Origin: Melanocharis versteri
Taxonomy: Eukaryota; Chordata; Aves; Passeriformes; Melanocharitidae
NCBI GenBank assembly: GCA_013397845.1
Contig: VZTG01006027.1
Span: 434,001 to 498,000 of the forward strand
Reading direction: 5' to 3'
DNA length: 64,000 nucleotides
Shown: positions 34,313 to 45,820 of the stretch, piece by piece
Layout of the letters: each line of letters begins with the position of its first letter
Numbering within the stretch: position 1 is the stretch's first letter
Position numbers and translations under genes: made by a program
Notes under the pieces: generated by a model
The model's input: only the letters and a program-made list of their open reading frames with translations
Told to the model about the DNA's origin: nothing
Databases searched by the model: none

Positions 34313-36082
34313 GGGGCTCCCCAATGTTAAGTAACACGTCAAAAACAGTGTAGACCTGACAAGCTATTTCAGTGACTGTTACTTTATGTGATTTCTATCA
34401 ACATTGGAACATTTCTCACTGGTCTCAATGCACTCCTAATGGCATCGTCATTTCTCTCCTAATTAATTAAATGCTACTCTGATGACAGATGTGCGACAGT
34501 TCACCTGGGCTGTCACTCAGACTGTACTTGTTTCTTCTCACTGGGTATTCCAACCAGGGTAGAGCTGCAGTGAAACCATAACTGTGGCATTTATTCTCTT
34601 CGGGGTTTACAGGTGTTCACCATGATATCGCAGCTTCACAAGTACACAGAGGCTCATCCCCACTGCTCCTCCTAAAGCTCAGGGAGCAGAAAAGAGTCAC
34701 AGGCCTGATCAAGTGTCGTACCTGCCATTGCACAGACCAAGCCCAGGCCAGCTGCTTAACTCAGTTTAAACCTCAGGCTAATGATAATGGAAAGTGATAC
34801 TCACAAAGCACACACAAAAATTAAGAACTGAACATGAAACTCCACTCCGGGTTCACCTGTTCAAAACAACTCTGGAGGCTCTCCAGAGCATGTGTATTAA
34901 TACATAAATTCCAGGATCAATTTAGCCTTAAACAACTGATCCACGCCTTCTCTTCCAAGGTCACAAGGCAAGTCAATGCCATTAGATTAAAACCAAACTT
35001 GATATAAGATGCACTATCCTCACAGTAAGGGCAATTAAAGACCTCACTTGACAAGATAGTGGGCTCGCCATCACTCAGAGCTGTAAAAATGGGATTAGGC
35101 ATCTTTCTAAAGGATATGTTTCAATTCACTACCCTTGTAATTCAGGATTGTTATTCTCGTAAGAAAGTGACATTGCAGCTTGTCATTCAACTATCAATCA
35201 GCAGTGTCATAATACTTCAGTGTCAGTTGTCTGTTTCCATTACAATAAATAAATAAGAATTATGTATTCTAGTCAAGAAAAAGCAATGTAAGCCTGTGTA
35301 AGGTCAGGGGAGGCGTAACATGTCATGCCCATGGGAGTTGCTTTTGCTGTAGTGCCTGTGAAGCTGAGAGCAGGAAATCCAAGCTCTCTGGAACCCATGT
35401 TTTCAGTCTAAGCACCAGACCACACCATCTGGTCATTGGGTTAATTACGATATGGGAAAAACTACAAGAAAAAACATTTTCCAGAGTGATAATTTGATTT
35501 AGGTTGCCGCGCTTGAGGTCTGACACAGAGAGGACCAGTTTTGAGATGGCAGCTGACTTGGCAGGAGTCAGTGCCTCAGCCAGACAGGCTGCACTTTGAG
35601 CAGTCACTTCTCAGACACCGCATATGGGATGGGACTCACTTCTGCCTTCCTCTTCACCGAGGCCAGTTGTTGGCTTAGTCTCAGAATGACTACAGGAAAA
35701 GACTACGTGGCCAGTATTTGGGAACTGTGTGAGACAGCTTTGGTGACTGCCCATGAGGCACCACCCTCAGCACCAGCAGTTAACAAGATCTGGGACCAGT
35801 GAAAATCTGAGGAACTACAGTCCCTCAAGTACAGAGAAGCTGACAGCAGTCTCACCCCTTGTGGTTCCAGGCCAAAATGAGATGCAGCGAGTGGAAATAA
35901 TTCTTGAGAAGCAGAGCCCTGATGTGCTTTCTCCATTCATAGTAACAGTCCACTTTATGCCAAGTGACTCATTACCGTGAGTGAAGGGAACGTGATTCAA
36001 CCAGAAAAGCACATGTAATTTGCATAGATTACTTTCCCACTTGGTTTCCATGCTGTGAAGTAACAGGGACTGCCTTCAAGAC
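34313..36082. other. non-coding, nothing recognised
   Basis: Unique sequence with a short ATAAATAAATAA patch near 35246. There are no domains in the short frames. Confidence 0.5.
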
Positions 36083-36140
36083 AAAAAAAAAAAAAAAAAG
36101 ACCGTCCNNNNNNAAAAAAAAAAAAAAAAAAAGACAGTCC
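36083..36140. other. assembly gap (6 N) flanked by duplicated poly-A junction
   Basis: The order is A17 (36083-36099), GACCGTCC, six N (36108-36113), A19 (36114-36132), GACAGTCC. The same poly-A plus 8-base tail (7 of 8 identical) lies on both sides of the N run. This suggests two reads or contigs that should have been overlapped, not a real gap. The biological sequence probably holds one A tract. Confidence 0.8.
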
Positions 36141-37770
36141 CATGAGTAATTCTTTGCTTAAGTATTAAGATATAATAGATTGAAGAGACATTTGGATATG
36201 GCAATGTAGAGAAAAAAAACAAACCAAGCATTGTGAAGGACGCCTTGTGTTCCAGTTATTTCTAGTGTTGCGAAAGTAAACAGAAACTATTGTTCAGAGA
36301 ATGCTTCAAACACCCTTGCAAAGGAAGAAACAAATGTTTCTGTGAGCTCATGGAAGAAAGAAGGAGGGGGCAGACAGCCATGATTTCAAGATATGCTTTT
36401 CTTCCCTGGCTGAGTGCATCTTGTGTTTTTATCAGTGGTGGCACCACCCTTATCAGCCTCTGTGGAAAGACCACTGCAGAGCTGGCGGCTCTCTCTGAAC
36501 AGGGGGTGGTCTCCTTCAGACATGCACCTTGCTCTGGGCACCGCAGCACTTCACAAGATGAAACTCAGAGAGCTTTCAGCATTCATATATCCCACCATTA
36601 ACCTAAAACTAGGATGTGATTGCACTTCTAACTGCACTGAAATGCAGTGGCTGCAGTGGGTAGTTTGCAGTTTCTTTTGCTGAAGCCCTTGCTGGCAGAA
36701 TCGTGATAAGAATAAGCAACTGGTTCCAGTAAAGTCACAAGGGCAAACCCAAACTGCTTACTTTGTGCATAAATGGTTTAGTGTGACAGGGCATGGGGAA
36801 AGCAGAAGATCTGTCAGAAAAAATAAACAGGAAAGAAAATATTACTTCAGAATAACTCATCCCAAGTAAATTGAGCTTTCTGAAGAAGCAGCTTGTAAAC
36901 TATTGGGTTTCAAGAGTTGCATCCTGGCTCCAGGCAATGTATGATGCTTCACTTGACAAACAAACCAAGCTCAAGAAAAACAGCTTTGCTAGATTAAGAC
37001 AGCAAGGAGGTATTGGGAAGAACTGAAGTGACACACGGCTCACCAGATACAGGGCTCATTTCACTGTAAGAGAGCAGTCAGGCTTCAGATGAGGCAGATA
37101 AACAAACAGACCTGAAACCCACAGAACTTTTCCCCACACTTTGAACCAGCTGCAAAGATCAGTATTACTATCTTTTAGGAAATGTGCAGATGAAAAGCTG
37201 CACCTCCTTACAGCAGCACAATGAAGGCACACAAATCAAGGTGCAGCTACAAGCCTAGGGCATTACTCAGCTTTCTGTCCCCAGGCCTGTATCTCCTGCA
37301 GCCTGCTCCTTCTGCCTTGCATTTCCTTTACTTCCAACTCAGTGGCTCAGAGGTGGTTACGTACCTGAAATTGTGCTGCTGAAAGAGGAGGTTCACCTCT
37401 GCTGTCCTGAGGGGTGGGAAATGTCACTGCAGAGATGGGTGAAATTACACCCTCTACAAGGCACTCCCTTAACATTCTGAGAAACTTATTTTGATCCTCG
37501 TATGAGAAACCAACTGGAAAATAAAGAGAAGACAAGTAATACAAAAGTAAATAGAATTCAGCAATAACAGAACAAAAAATAAATCCCTTTGAAGACTCTG
37601 AACATCAGCTTCACGTTTTGATCTGGTCCATCTCAGCACGTCCCAGCATCTTTGGCAAGTGGGCCATGCTTATAATTGGCAGCAGCTGGAGAGCTCAGCT
37701 CCCACTGAGATCCCCTTGGGCAGAGCTCCCTGAGGAAACGACAACCAAAATGTGCTGTGTGAGAGTTTGC
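36141..37770. other. non-coding, nothing recognised
   Basis: Unique sequence. A 103-codon plus-strand frame (36290-36601) has no recognisable domain. Confidence 0.5.
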
Positions 37771-37972
37771 AAATGGGGAACCGAGGCACAGGAAGGTTAA
37801 TAATAATGACACTTTGCATTTCTTTATTACTTTAAATGGTCCACACCCTTTACAGACTTTGACCCTCCCAATACCCTGGGGAGAGGTAACCAGCTATTAT
37901 TACCCTGTTTTTTCACCTCTGGGGACAAAGAGGGTGAAATGTGTCATTCCTCAGGCCAAATAGCTGTCAACT
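37771..37972. repeat. ancient SINE/LINE relic (MIR/L2/CR1-L3-like)
   Basis: From 37802, ATAATGACACTTTGCATTTC, CCTTTACAGACTTTGACCC, GGGGAGAGGTAACCAGC, TATTATTACCCTG, and GGGGACAAAGAGGG follow in order the known word series 'cactttgcatttat / ctttacaaac / gtgaggtagg / attattatcccc / ggggaaactgagg' of very old amniote repeats. Just upstream, ATGGGGAACCGAGGCACAGG (37773-37792) is a better-kept copy of the last word, so the tail of one copy seems to abut the start of another. The family assignment is uncertain. Confidence 0.55.
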
Positions 37973-39424
37973 GATGAACATATTTTGGTGTTTTGAGTCC
38001 AGCTCAAGTGCTTCATGAAATATCATAGTAATTCTCCTTCCGACCAGCCTTCTCTTATTGCTCCTCAGAACTGCAGACATTTGGAGCATCCTTAGCTCCT
38101 TTGCAGGAACAGTTGGTTGGGGGCCAAGCAAAAGGTGCCCTCACTCATCGAGGACAGACAACTCCTTTCCCTCAGACATCCCTCTCCCCCAGCCCCACCT
38201 GCCAGCAGCATTCCAAGTGTGTGTCCTTGCTGGGCTCGTTCCTCCTAAACATCTTACCACAGCACCAATTTTATTGCTCCAGTGCTTCCCATAACAATCT
38301 CCTCTTTTTCCCCTGCTTTTCCAGCTGAGGGAGGACCACACAGGGCTGGGAATGGGGCTGAGCAATGATTACTAGGAGGATAAATAGAGAGAAGGGAAAT
38401 AGCTACCAGGCAATGTTGACATAAGTCTGAGTGGAAATTAAACAGTTTCTCACCAGCAGAGTAAGCTTCTGGAACAGGCCTGGGAGAGCAGTCGTGGGGA
38501 GTAAATAGCAAGGACAAAAAAACCCTCAGCCAACCTATGTAGTTTTAAGATGGAGCTTGTTCAGTCTATAGGGATGGGCCTCATAGGATGATCTGCTGAT
38601 GGAGGAGGTCTCCCCAGCCTGGAACTCCCTGTGACTTCCTTGAAAGCACTGAGCTGTGCAGCTCACAGCCACCAAGGGTCATTTCTGGAAGACCTTGGCT
38701 GCCAAACAAACAAACAAAGTGGTCATCAAGAAAATTGCATTGCAGCACTCAGCTCCAGCTCTGCTCCTGGCACTCGGTGAATTCGTGCCTTTATGCCTTG
38801 AAGGAGTGCTGCCAACCCTCCTGTGGCAGGGGCTGCTTGAGTCCCACCTTGACGAGGTCCTGGGATGCTTTGCCATAGGGCTGGCAGTCCCTGACTCCAG
38901 TGGCACTCAGTCTGCCTCCCTCTGTCACACCCAGCTGCTCTGATTCATTTCGCTCTGCTCCAAAATGAATTTACAGCCAGGGTTTCCTGCGGTCAGGGTT
39001 TAAAGTCCATTTTTTCTCCTGTGGACACGAATCACGGGCCCCTTTGGTCGAGCTTGTGGACAAGGCTGTAACAGCAACAAGGGCAGTTGGTGTGATTTAG
39101 GAAATTGTTGGGAGCTTACGTTCAAGAAGGCAGCCCCTCCACTCCCCTCCTTGCTTTCCCAGGGTGCAGACTGCCCTCGTCCCCCCCAAAATCAGCCATG
39201 CAGTGGGCACACTTCCAGCCAGAGGGGATGAAAGGGATGGGTCAGAGGCCAGGTCCTCCCACCTGACCCAGGGGGTGTCAGAGGCTGCTAAAACCCATCC
39301 ATCAAACGTAAGTGCTTGGTTATCACAGAGGGAGTGCTCGAGGCTTTGTCTCCATGGGAAGATTGTACTGGTATCGTTCAGGGTATGAACACAAATTGCT
39401 GTGATCCCTTGGGGCCCTTCTTCG
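37973..39424. other. non-coding, nothing recognised
   Basis: Mostly unique sequence. An (AAAC)3-like patch lies near 38705. No exon or RNA gene recognised. Confidence 0.5.
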
Positions 39425-39547
39425 CTAGATATATGCGAGTCCTTAATGCTCATTAATTAACTCGAAGTAGGCTTTGCGGGAAATGTGTAGTTTTCACATG
39501 AATCAGTAGGTTATATTGAAGACCAGCTCTGCATATTTTATTGCTGT
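39425..39547. promoter_or_regulatory. candidate regulatory island
   Basis: GATATATGCGAGTCC, AATGCTCATTAATTAACTCG, TTCACATGAATCAG and GCATATTTTATTGC form a compact AT-rich block with a TTAATTAA core and POU-like ATATGC/GCATAT words. It is adjacent to an old repeat relic, and no conservation data are available. Confidence 0.3.
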
Positions 39548-39618
39548 ATGATTCAGCAAAACTCAAGCATGCACTTAAGTTTAAACATCTGCTTAGAGCT
39601 CAGTGAAGTCAAGGGAAG
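39548..39618. repeat. ancient amniote repeat relic
   Basis: ATGATTCAGCAAAACTCAAG, CATGCACTTAAGTTTAAACA, CTGCTTAGAGC and CAGTGAAGTCAAGGGA match in order the reptile repeat words 'attcagcaaagcacttaagcatgtgcttaactttaagca ... attgaagtcaatggga'. It is clearly diverged. The family name is not known to me. Confidence 0.55.
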
Positions 39619-39656
39619 GCTGCTAAAACACTTCAGTGAATTGGAGCTTATTTAGA

Positions 39657-39682
39657 CTGGGTGTGATTAGGCTGGGTGTGAT
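39657..39682. repeat. 15-bp period tandem duplication
   Basis: CTGGGTGTGAT occurs at 39657-39667 and 39672-39682. A minor slippage duplication. Confidence 0.85.
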
Positions 39683-42600
39683 ACAGGAATCAGCAATCAA
39701 AACTTTCCAATGCTTTACCTTGTACTGTAGTCCCAGAAGATGTTCTCCTGTCCATTTGGCTGGAAAACTGCTAGCACTATGAGAATAGATCAGGCTCAAG
39801 AGTACAGAAGATTCAAGGTTGGCAGTCACGGTACAGAGGTGCGTGTTTCTCTCTATAGGACTAAATCACCCCACTGCAAATAAGGACCAGTACTCTGGTT
39901 TTCTGCTTTCCTGAAGGCTGTTGCACTACAGACTGGAGTGCTTTGTGCCAAGAGGCTACAAGGCACTGCCCAGATATGCTGAAGAGCTTGTAAAGCTGCT
40001 GTGTGTGTTTGGAAGGCACTGACAGCCCTGGGATGATGAGATGCTGCTGTGAAGTTGAGAAGATCAGCTCCTGATCAGCTGTGCTTTTCAGCCTGCATAG
40101 TAGCAGGCATAAAGCATGTGCTGCCACAAGAAGGCAGTTCCTGGAGCTCTCTTCTACCATAAGACAACGATGTAAGAAGGTCCCAGAATCAGTAAAAACA
40201 CCGTCCTTCAAGCTGAGACCGACTTGCAGCTGGGGCAGCAGATGCAAGACCCAGGCCGTTCCCCACTCAGCTTTTCAAAGGGCTCCCTTCCTCCATCCGT
40301 GCAGTGTCAGCCACCAAAGCCTAATGATTGCTCTTTAACCTTAAAATACGACAGCCCCGTGCTGCAGTTCTGTGATCCTGTAATCATATCTTCCCACAGA
40401 CACCCTTCTCGTGCAGCTTAAATATTTCACAAATACATGTCTAAGTACAAATCTACCGCATTAACTCTTGTATAGAGGGTACTTATTTTCAGCTCTGTGG
40501 CTGGGATTCCTATAAGTGTAATTTACCATGCAGCATGACAGAGCTGGGCTAGAAGGCACAGCTTTTACTAGCTAAAATACAATAAAATATGCTACACCGT
40601 GTTTCACAGATGAATCACTTCTAAACCATGCCTTTAAGTATTGTCTGTCACTGCAGTTCCTTACTGTAATGCTTTGTGAGAGCTGAGAGAAGGAAAGAGA
40701 AATTGCCCTTTAAATCTCTACAAAGCCTATCATCCAGAAGAAATTAGGGACATTTGTTCTTGGAGTCAGGTGGGTTATGTAAGAGAAAGCTATACACAAC
40801 AGGTTTTATACGAGCAGAGGTGAGGCAAATGTGTTTTCACTTATTTATATTATGTTTTATTCTAAGAACATTCAAGGACCAGCTCACAAACAAAACACCC
40901 AAACTCTGTAAAGACTCAGCTGTAGTCCAAAGGGTGCAGACAACTGTTTCCTCTCAGCCCAAGCTGCCAGGCCACCAGCATAGAGACCCCAGGAGAGCAG
41001 AACTTCCTGACACCTGCTCTGAATTAGCTCCCAAGGGGAGAGTCAGCAGCAAGTGGGCCAAGCAGAGGAGCAGGTCAGGCCAGTCATCAGCAGACAGTAA
41101 GATATTCCCATATGCAGCCAGTGCCAAATGGTCTTTGCAGCCCTTGCTCCAGGGGACAGCACTGGAAGTACTGGCATGAGCCCCCAGCAGCCACAGCAAA
41201 CCTGAGGAGCAGACAGCTATTTGGGAAATGGCCACGCAAGACCCATGCCAAAGATCTTTGAACACTTCCCAATGTCTGAAATCAAACTGAAGTATGAAAG
41301 ACCCAAAGTTACAGGGAGAGAGCAGTAATGATCTCCAGTGGGATGTCTAGAGTCTGGCCAAAGTCTTTATATAATTTATGTGATTGGAAGGCACACACTT
41401 CATTCCTGCTACTAAATACATCTCCACTCCCCAGATCCCCAGATTTCCCCCGCATTCCCTGGCTCGCCTGCGAGGGCCCTGGAGCCAAGCGTGGGGTTGT
41501 CCCCTGGGCTGCTGCAGCCCTTCACAGGCCCAGAGGTTTTTCTGTAGATTGCAGCAGGTTGTTTCTAAGCCGGCCTCTCCTGGGCTCTTCTCTCACATCT
41601 TTAAAGCTACCTCTGAAATAATGCAGTAAAGACAAAGCTGGAGCAAGAGGCCTGTCACAGCTGGTGGCCACAGCTGCAAGCTTGGGCCAGAACACAGTGT
41701 TCTTCCTTCTGCAGATGCTTTCTGTTAATAAGACACTTGCTACAGAGAGATTTTCTTCTTTGGGGATCTACAGCGCAAACCAAAACCAAGGTCAAAGAAA
41801 AAGTCCATTTTTTCATTTACCATTTTGGAAGGATAAACAAGAAACACTTCAGTCCCGTCTGACATGAATTAATAATACTCCTGTTATTCACTGCCTGTCA
41901 AAAGTTTCATCAAGACACAAGCTCAGGTTTTGAAAGATATCCAAAGGCGATTAAAATGCTGCATGATAGAAGAACACTTGACCTTGAGGGCAGAGCAGCT
42001 CGGCAGCAGTGCAGGAGCTGCGCATGGCTGGTGCATGAGGCTGCACACACAAACAGCCTGGTCCCTGCAGGGACTGTCACCGAGCTGCCAGCACTGGGAT
42101 GTGTGTTAGAGCTCCCTGTCCCCTGTACACTGAGGATACAATCCAATGTGTCACTCCAGGTTTCTCCCTCTCCAATATATTGCAGAGAAGCCTCCTCTCC
42201 TGCGGCTCTGAAGTCAAGTGCAGCAAACATTTCATGCTGAAGCACAGCATTCAGCTGAGATGAAGACACTCTGGATTGTGTCCCCTTGCCTTTTGGTCAC
42301 ATAGATCTGAAAATAACGTAATGAGAGGAAAAAACCTGAGTATCAGCTCAGTGACAGTTCTCTCTGCCAACTTCAAGGAAAAGTGAGATTTGGGGTTGCT
42401 GGAGATCCCTGTCATGCCCAGTGCTGGTCCCAGGCCTGCATGCAGCTCTGGTAACTTGGTGCAACTTCCCAGTTTGCTCCACCCAGGGAGTTTGGTTTGC
42501 TGGCTTAGGCTGCACAGCTGAGTGTGCCTCAGTACCAAACACCAGCATTTAGTTAGTTGGACTAGCGCCTTCCTGTACATTTTGTAAACAGTTTGAGACT

Positions 42601-43589
42601 GCGGGGTTTCACTATGTCTCATGGCTTCTGCAGAAGGAGGGTGAGTCAGAACTGGCCAGTGAAGAAAGCTGTTGTGTCTGGGACCCTGCTCCACCAGTTT
42701 CAGAAGCTGGAAGGTGCACATTATGCTTTGTATGCATGTTTAGCTCACTTTCTTCAGCTGCCCTAGTGGTCTGGGGAGGGGAGCCATGGAGAAGGGAGAA
42801 TTTTTCCTTTTCTTTTTTGACAAAACTAGAAAAACCCCAAAACCCTCAGAAGTTTCAAGTCTCACTTCTATGCAAGAACCTTCACAAAGATCCCCCAAGC
42901 ATTTGCATCCAGAATAACTGTGTCTCCTGGAGGCACTAACACCTGCTCACATCAATTTCCACTGAGTACCAGCTCACCCTGTGGTCCCTGCAGTCACACA
43001 GAGCTCAGACCAGTGCAGGACAGAGCTGACAGATTTTCCAGCCCCTCACTGCCTCCATCCCAGCCATGCAACACACAGGCAGGCTGTGTGAATTTGAAGG
43101 CATGCAAATCTCTGCCTATAAACCTGGCTCTGCTCAGCTGCTCTTTCAGCCCAGAGATTTATGCATCTCCTCCCTTTTAAGTAAACTCTTTTTCAAGAGC
43201 ATGACTGTAAAGGTAAGTTCGGGCATAGACCTGTGTAAATTATACGGGTTGAGCTCCCCAGGGATCAGCATGGTTTCTGCAGTCTCTCCACTGCTCAGGC
43301 TCCCCCGTATGCTCCATAATCATTTCCAGGTTCCTTCATGCTCCCTGACTCAGGGCTGTAACTCAGACTGTCACCCCTGTGCTTGAGAGGCCCCAGTGGC
43401 AGCTCTCAGCTTGCCTGGGGACCAGCCCCCAGGCAGTTCCAGCTGGGAGGGAGGAGGTGCCAGTGCCCTGGAGCAGAGGTGCCCTCCCAGCTGCCGAGCT
43501 GGTGCTGGGAAATATGCCCTGCTTCATATGGGGACAATGGGCTGTCAGCTGAGGAGACCCGTGTGTTTGTAAAGATCATCTGTTTTACA
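39683..43589. other. non-coding stretch, nothing recognised
   Basis: Unique sequence. Open frames up to 156 codons (42251-42721, minus) overlap with others and carry no recognisable domain. Confidence 0.45.
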
Positions 43590-43810
43590 TCGACATTGTC
43601 AAACTGAGTAAAAGTTGCCCTTGCAGCAAACGACTTCTATAAAGATCAGAAATGGATGTTGCTTATTGCCTATTGATTTCCTGAATGAGGAATGTGCACA
43701 TGGCACAGAGCGGAGCGTTTGCACTACAAACACTTGTATAATTATGGGAGAAGTACACATTAATGAGGGGCTGACTATGTTTTCCTTAAGTGGAAAGTGT
43801 GTTTAAAAGG
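43590..43810. promoter_or_regulatory. candidate regulatory element
   Basis: Low-complexity-free block with TGTATAATTATGGG, ACACATTAATGAGG, CCTATTGATTTCC and GTTTAAAAGG. There are several TAAT cores and a few preserved CpGs (ACATCGACATTG, GCAAACGAC). The mixture of CpG and AT words without a reading frame resembles conserved non-coding DNA. Evidence is weak. Confidence 0.25.
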
Positions 43811-45109
43811 AGAAGTCTCCTAGAGCTTTTGAAGTCAGAAGTTGTTAAACAGTCAGCAGCTGGAAATTTAAAATTCTTTCACATCAAGGCTCTGTGATCA
43901 ATAGGGATTAAGTCAGACAGGACCTTTCAAAGCTTCTAGCCTTATTAACAAATAGGTATCTGAAACACAGAGGCACTGCTGGAGGCATCTGTGAGACCTT
44001 GGTGCCAGGAGAGAGGCACGGGGAGAGAGGCTGAGGCAGAGACACGACCACTGCACCTGGCTGACTCACCTACAGCCCCAGCAGCCAAACCTGGATGCTC
44101 ATTTCCCTTCTTTTGGTGCTGCCTGACTATCTCCTGATCACATGCCAGTCTGAAGAGGTTTCCTGCCAAGTTTCCAGACACCCTGCTCCTCAGTGTGCCA
44201 TCATGGTACCCCTTTCCCACCAGGAGCTTGCTGTTGCAGCTCAGAGGGTCATCACCAGTTCTGGGAGCCAAGACCCACCTGTGGGCAGGGAAGGTGGAAA
44301 CAGCTGCTTTGCACCTGCTCCATTTGCAAAGTTTAACGTCCCTGGTTTTATTCTAATAAAAACTGATCCAATTGTTTGTTTGGGTTTTTTCTTTAAGCTT
44401 CAAGCTCCTCAATCCTCTTTGGGGACCAAAGCTTTGTCTGAGTCAGAGTGCCATCACAGGGGATTCTGTAGGCGCTTCCAGGGTCTTTCTTGGAACTTGT
44501 TTCTGCTGCTACTTAAAGCCCCAAGGCCTTTGAGTTATAGATGAAGTAAGATTCCCTCTGCTACATGTTCACGTCATGAAGCGAGTGGACTGATTTGTAA
44601 AAAGATCAGCATGAAGGTCAGCAGCTCATATCTCTGCACCTCTGGACCCACCTGAGTCCTGTCTGGGGACTGCTGTTGTGAAATGCCTGCCTGAGGGATT
44701 ACAAGACAGTCTTCACTTTCTCCTGTCACCTGAGAAGCACTGAAAAGAGGAGAACAATTGATCTGAATATCTTTATCTTTTTCTATATTTTTTTTAATCA
44801 AGGAAAGAGAATAAATTAAGATTATTTCCCTTTCCTGACAGTTTTCCATTCAGTATGGACTGAAAAAGCATTGGGTCCTGGGCCCATAGAGGAGGCATCC
44901 AGGCAGCAATTATATAAGAGGAGCAAAGATTAAGAGCTTTGCTCTGATCAGATCCAGAAATCAATTTCTTCTTCTTGTAGGAGTTTTTTTTATATACCCA
45001 TTTTGCAGTTTTACTAGAGTTATAAATATGCTGTCTTTTGAAGAAAAAGATAGCTTCCTGCAAAATTAGGAAATTCAGACCCTTTCTTTCCTTTGTATCT
45101 AGCAGGTGC
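43811..45109. other. non-coding with one small hairpin
   Basis: An 8-bp inverted repeat GAGCAAAG / CTTTGCTC flanks an 8-nt loop at about 44920-44943, in AT-rich sequence. Otherwise unremarkable. Confidence 0.4.
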
Positions 45110-45820
45110 AAGCTACCAGAAGAGATTTCCTTCTCAGCAGACGCTGTATCCGAACACCGCGGTTTCATTTACAATATTTCCTGCCTGAACGAGCTTAGCC
45201 CTGTTGTTGCCACATCTTTGGATTTACGATGTGGCCAACAGTTTGTTATTTTCTTCTCTGCCTTCCAATTGCCTTTGCCTCGCTCGGGTGACAAGGGAGG
45301 CTGAGGTGAGCCGTGTGGCCACTGGAGATGGCTGTGCATCTTCCCCGAGCGGCAGTGGGAGCTCCGGGGAGCCCGGGGATGTCTCAGCCAGGGAGGCACT
45401 GCGGTGACATATCTGAGACGAGCACAGCTCAGAGCCCGAGCCCGCTGTCCTCAGCACAACAGCATCGCACTGACGGGCGGAGAAAAACGCTTTGTGTCGC
45501 TGTGAAAGGAAGCGCCACGGCTGGAGATTTAATCGTTTCGGATTCATCTTGGCACGACGCCACCAGCGCGTGCAAACGGAGCGTTGAATGTTTAACGTGC
45601 TGCTCTGGCTGCGCTCTGACCTCCCCACGCCGTGTTGGGGATTTCCGTGTAACTCACGGCGTTTGAGGTGGGTGAAAGCCACTCATTGTGACACAGCAGC
45701 GTGCCCTCCAAGGGCTTGACACCCAGGGAGGGAGCTGCCTGGCACCGGTGGGCTGGATGGAGAGCTCCACCCGTGGCTTCTTGGCGTGGCAGCGCGTGGT
45801 TGGGGTGCACAGCGTGACAC
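45110..45820. promoter_or_regulatory. CpG-rich segment, possible CpG island
   Basis: CpGs are conspicuously retained from about 45147 to 45790. By eye there are about thirty between 45300 and 45700, close to expectation for the base composition, whereas most of the window is strongly depleted. Examples are ACTGACGGGCGGAG, GCACGACGCCACCAGCGCG and AACGGAGCG. This satisfies the usual idea of a CpG island and suggests a promoter or germline-unmethylated regulatory element. No start codon and domain, TATA box or splice donor stands out. Confidence 0.55.

Noticed and set aside
25861..45165. Shared 11-mer CGAACACCGCG in both CpG-rich segments
   Set aside because: Hundreds of shared 11-mers are expected by chance in 64 kb, so it does not link the islands.
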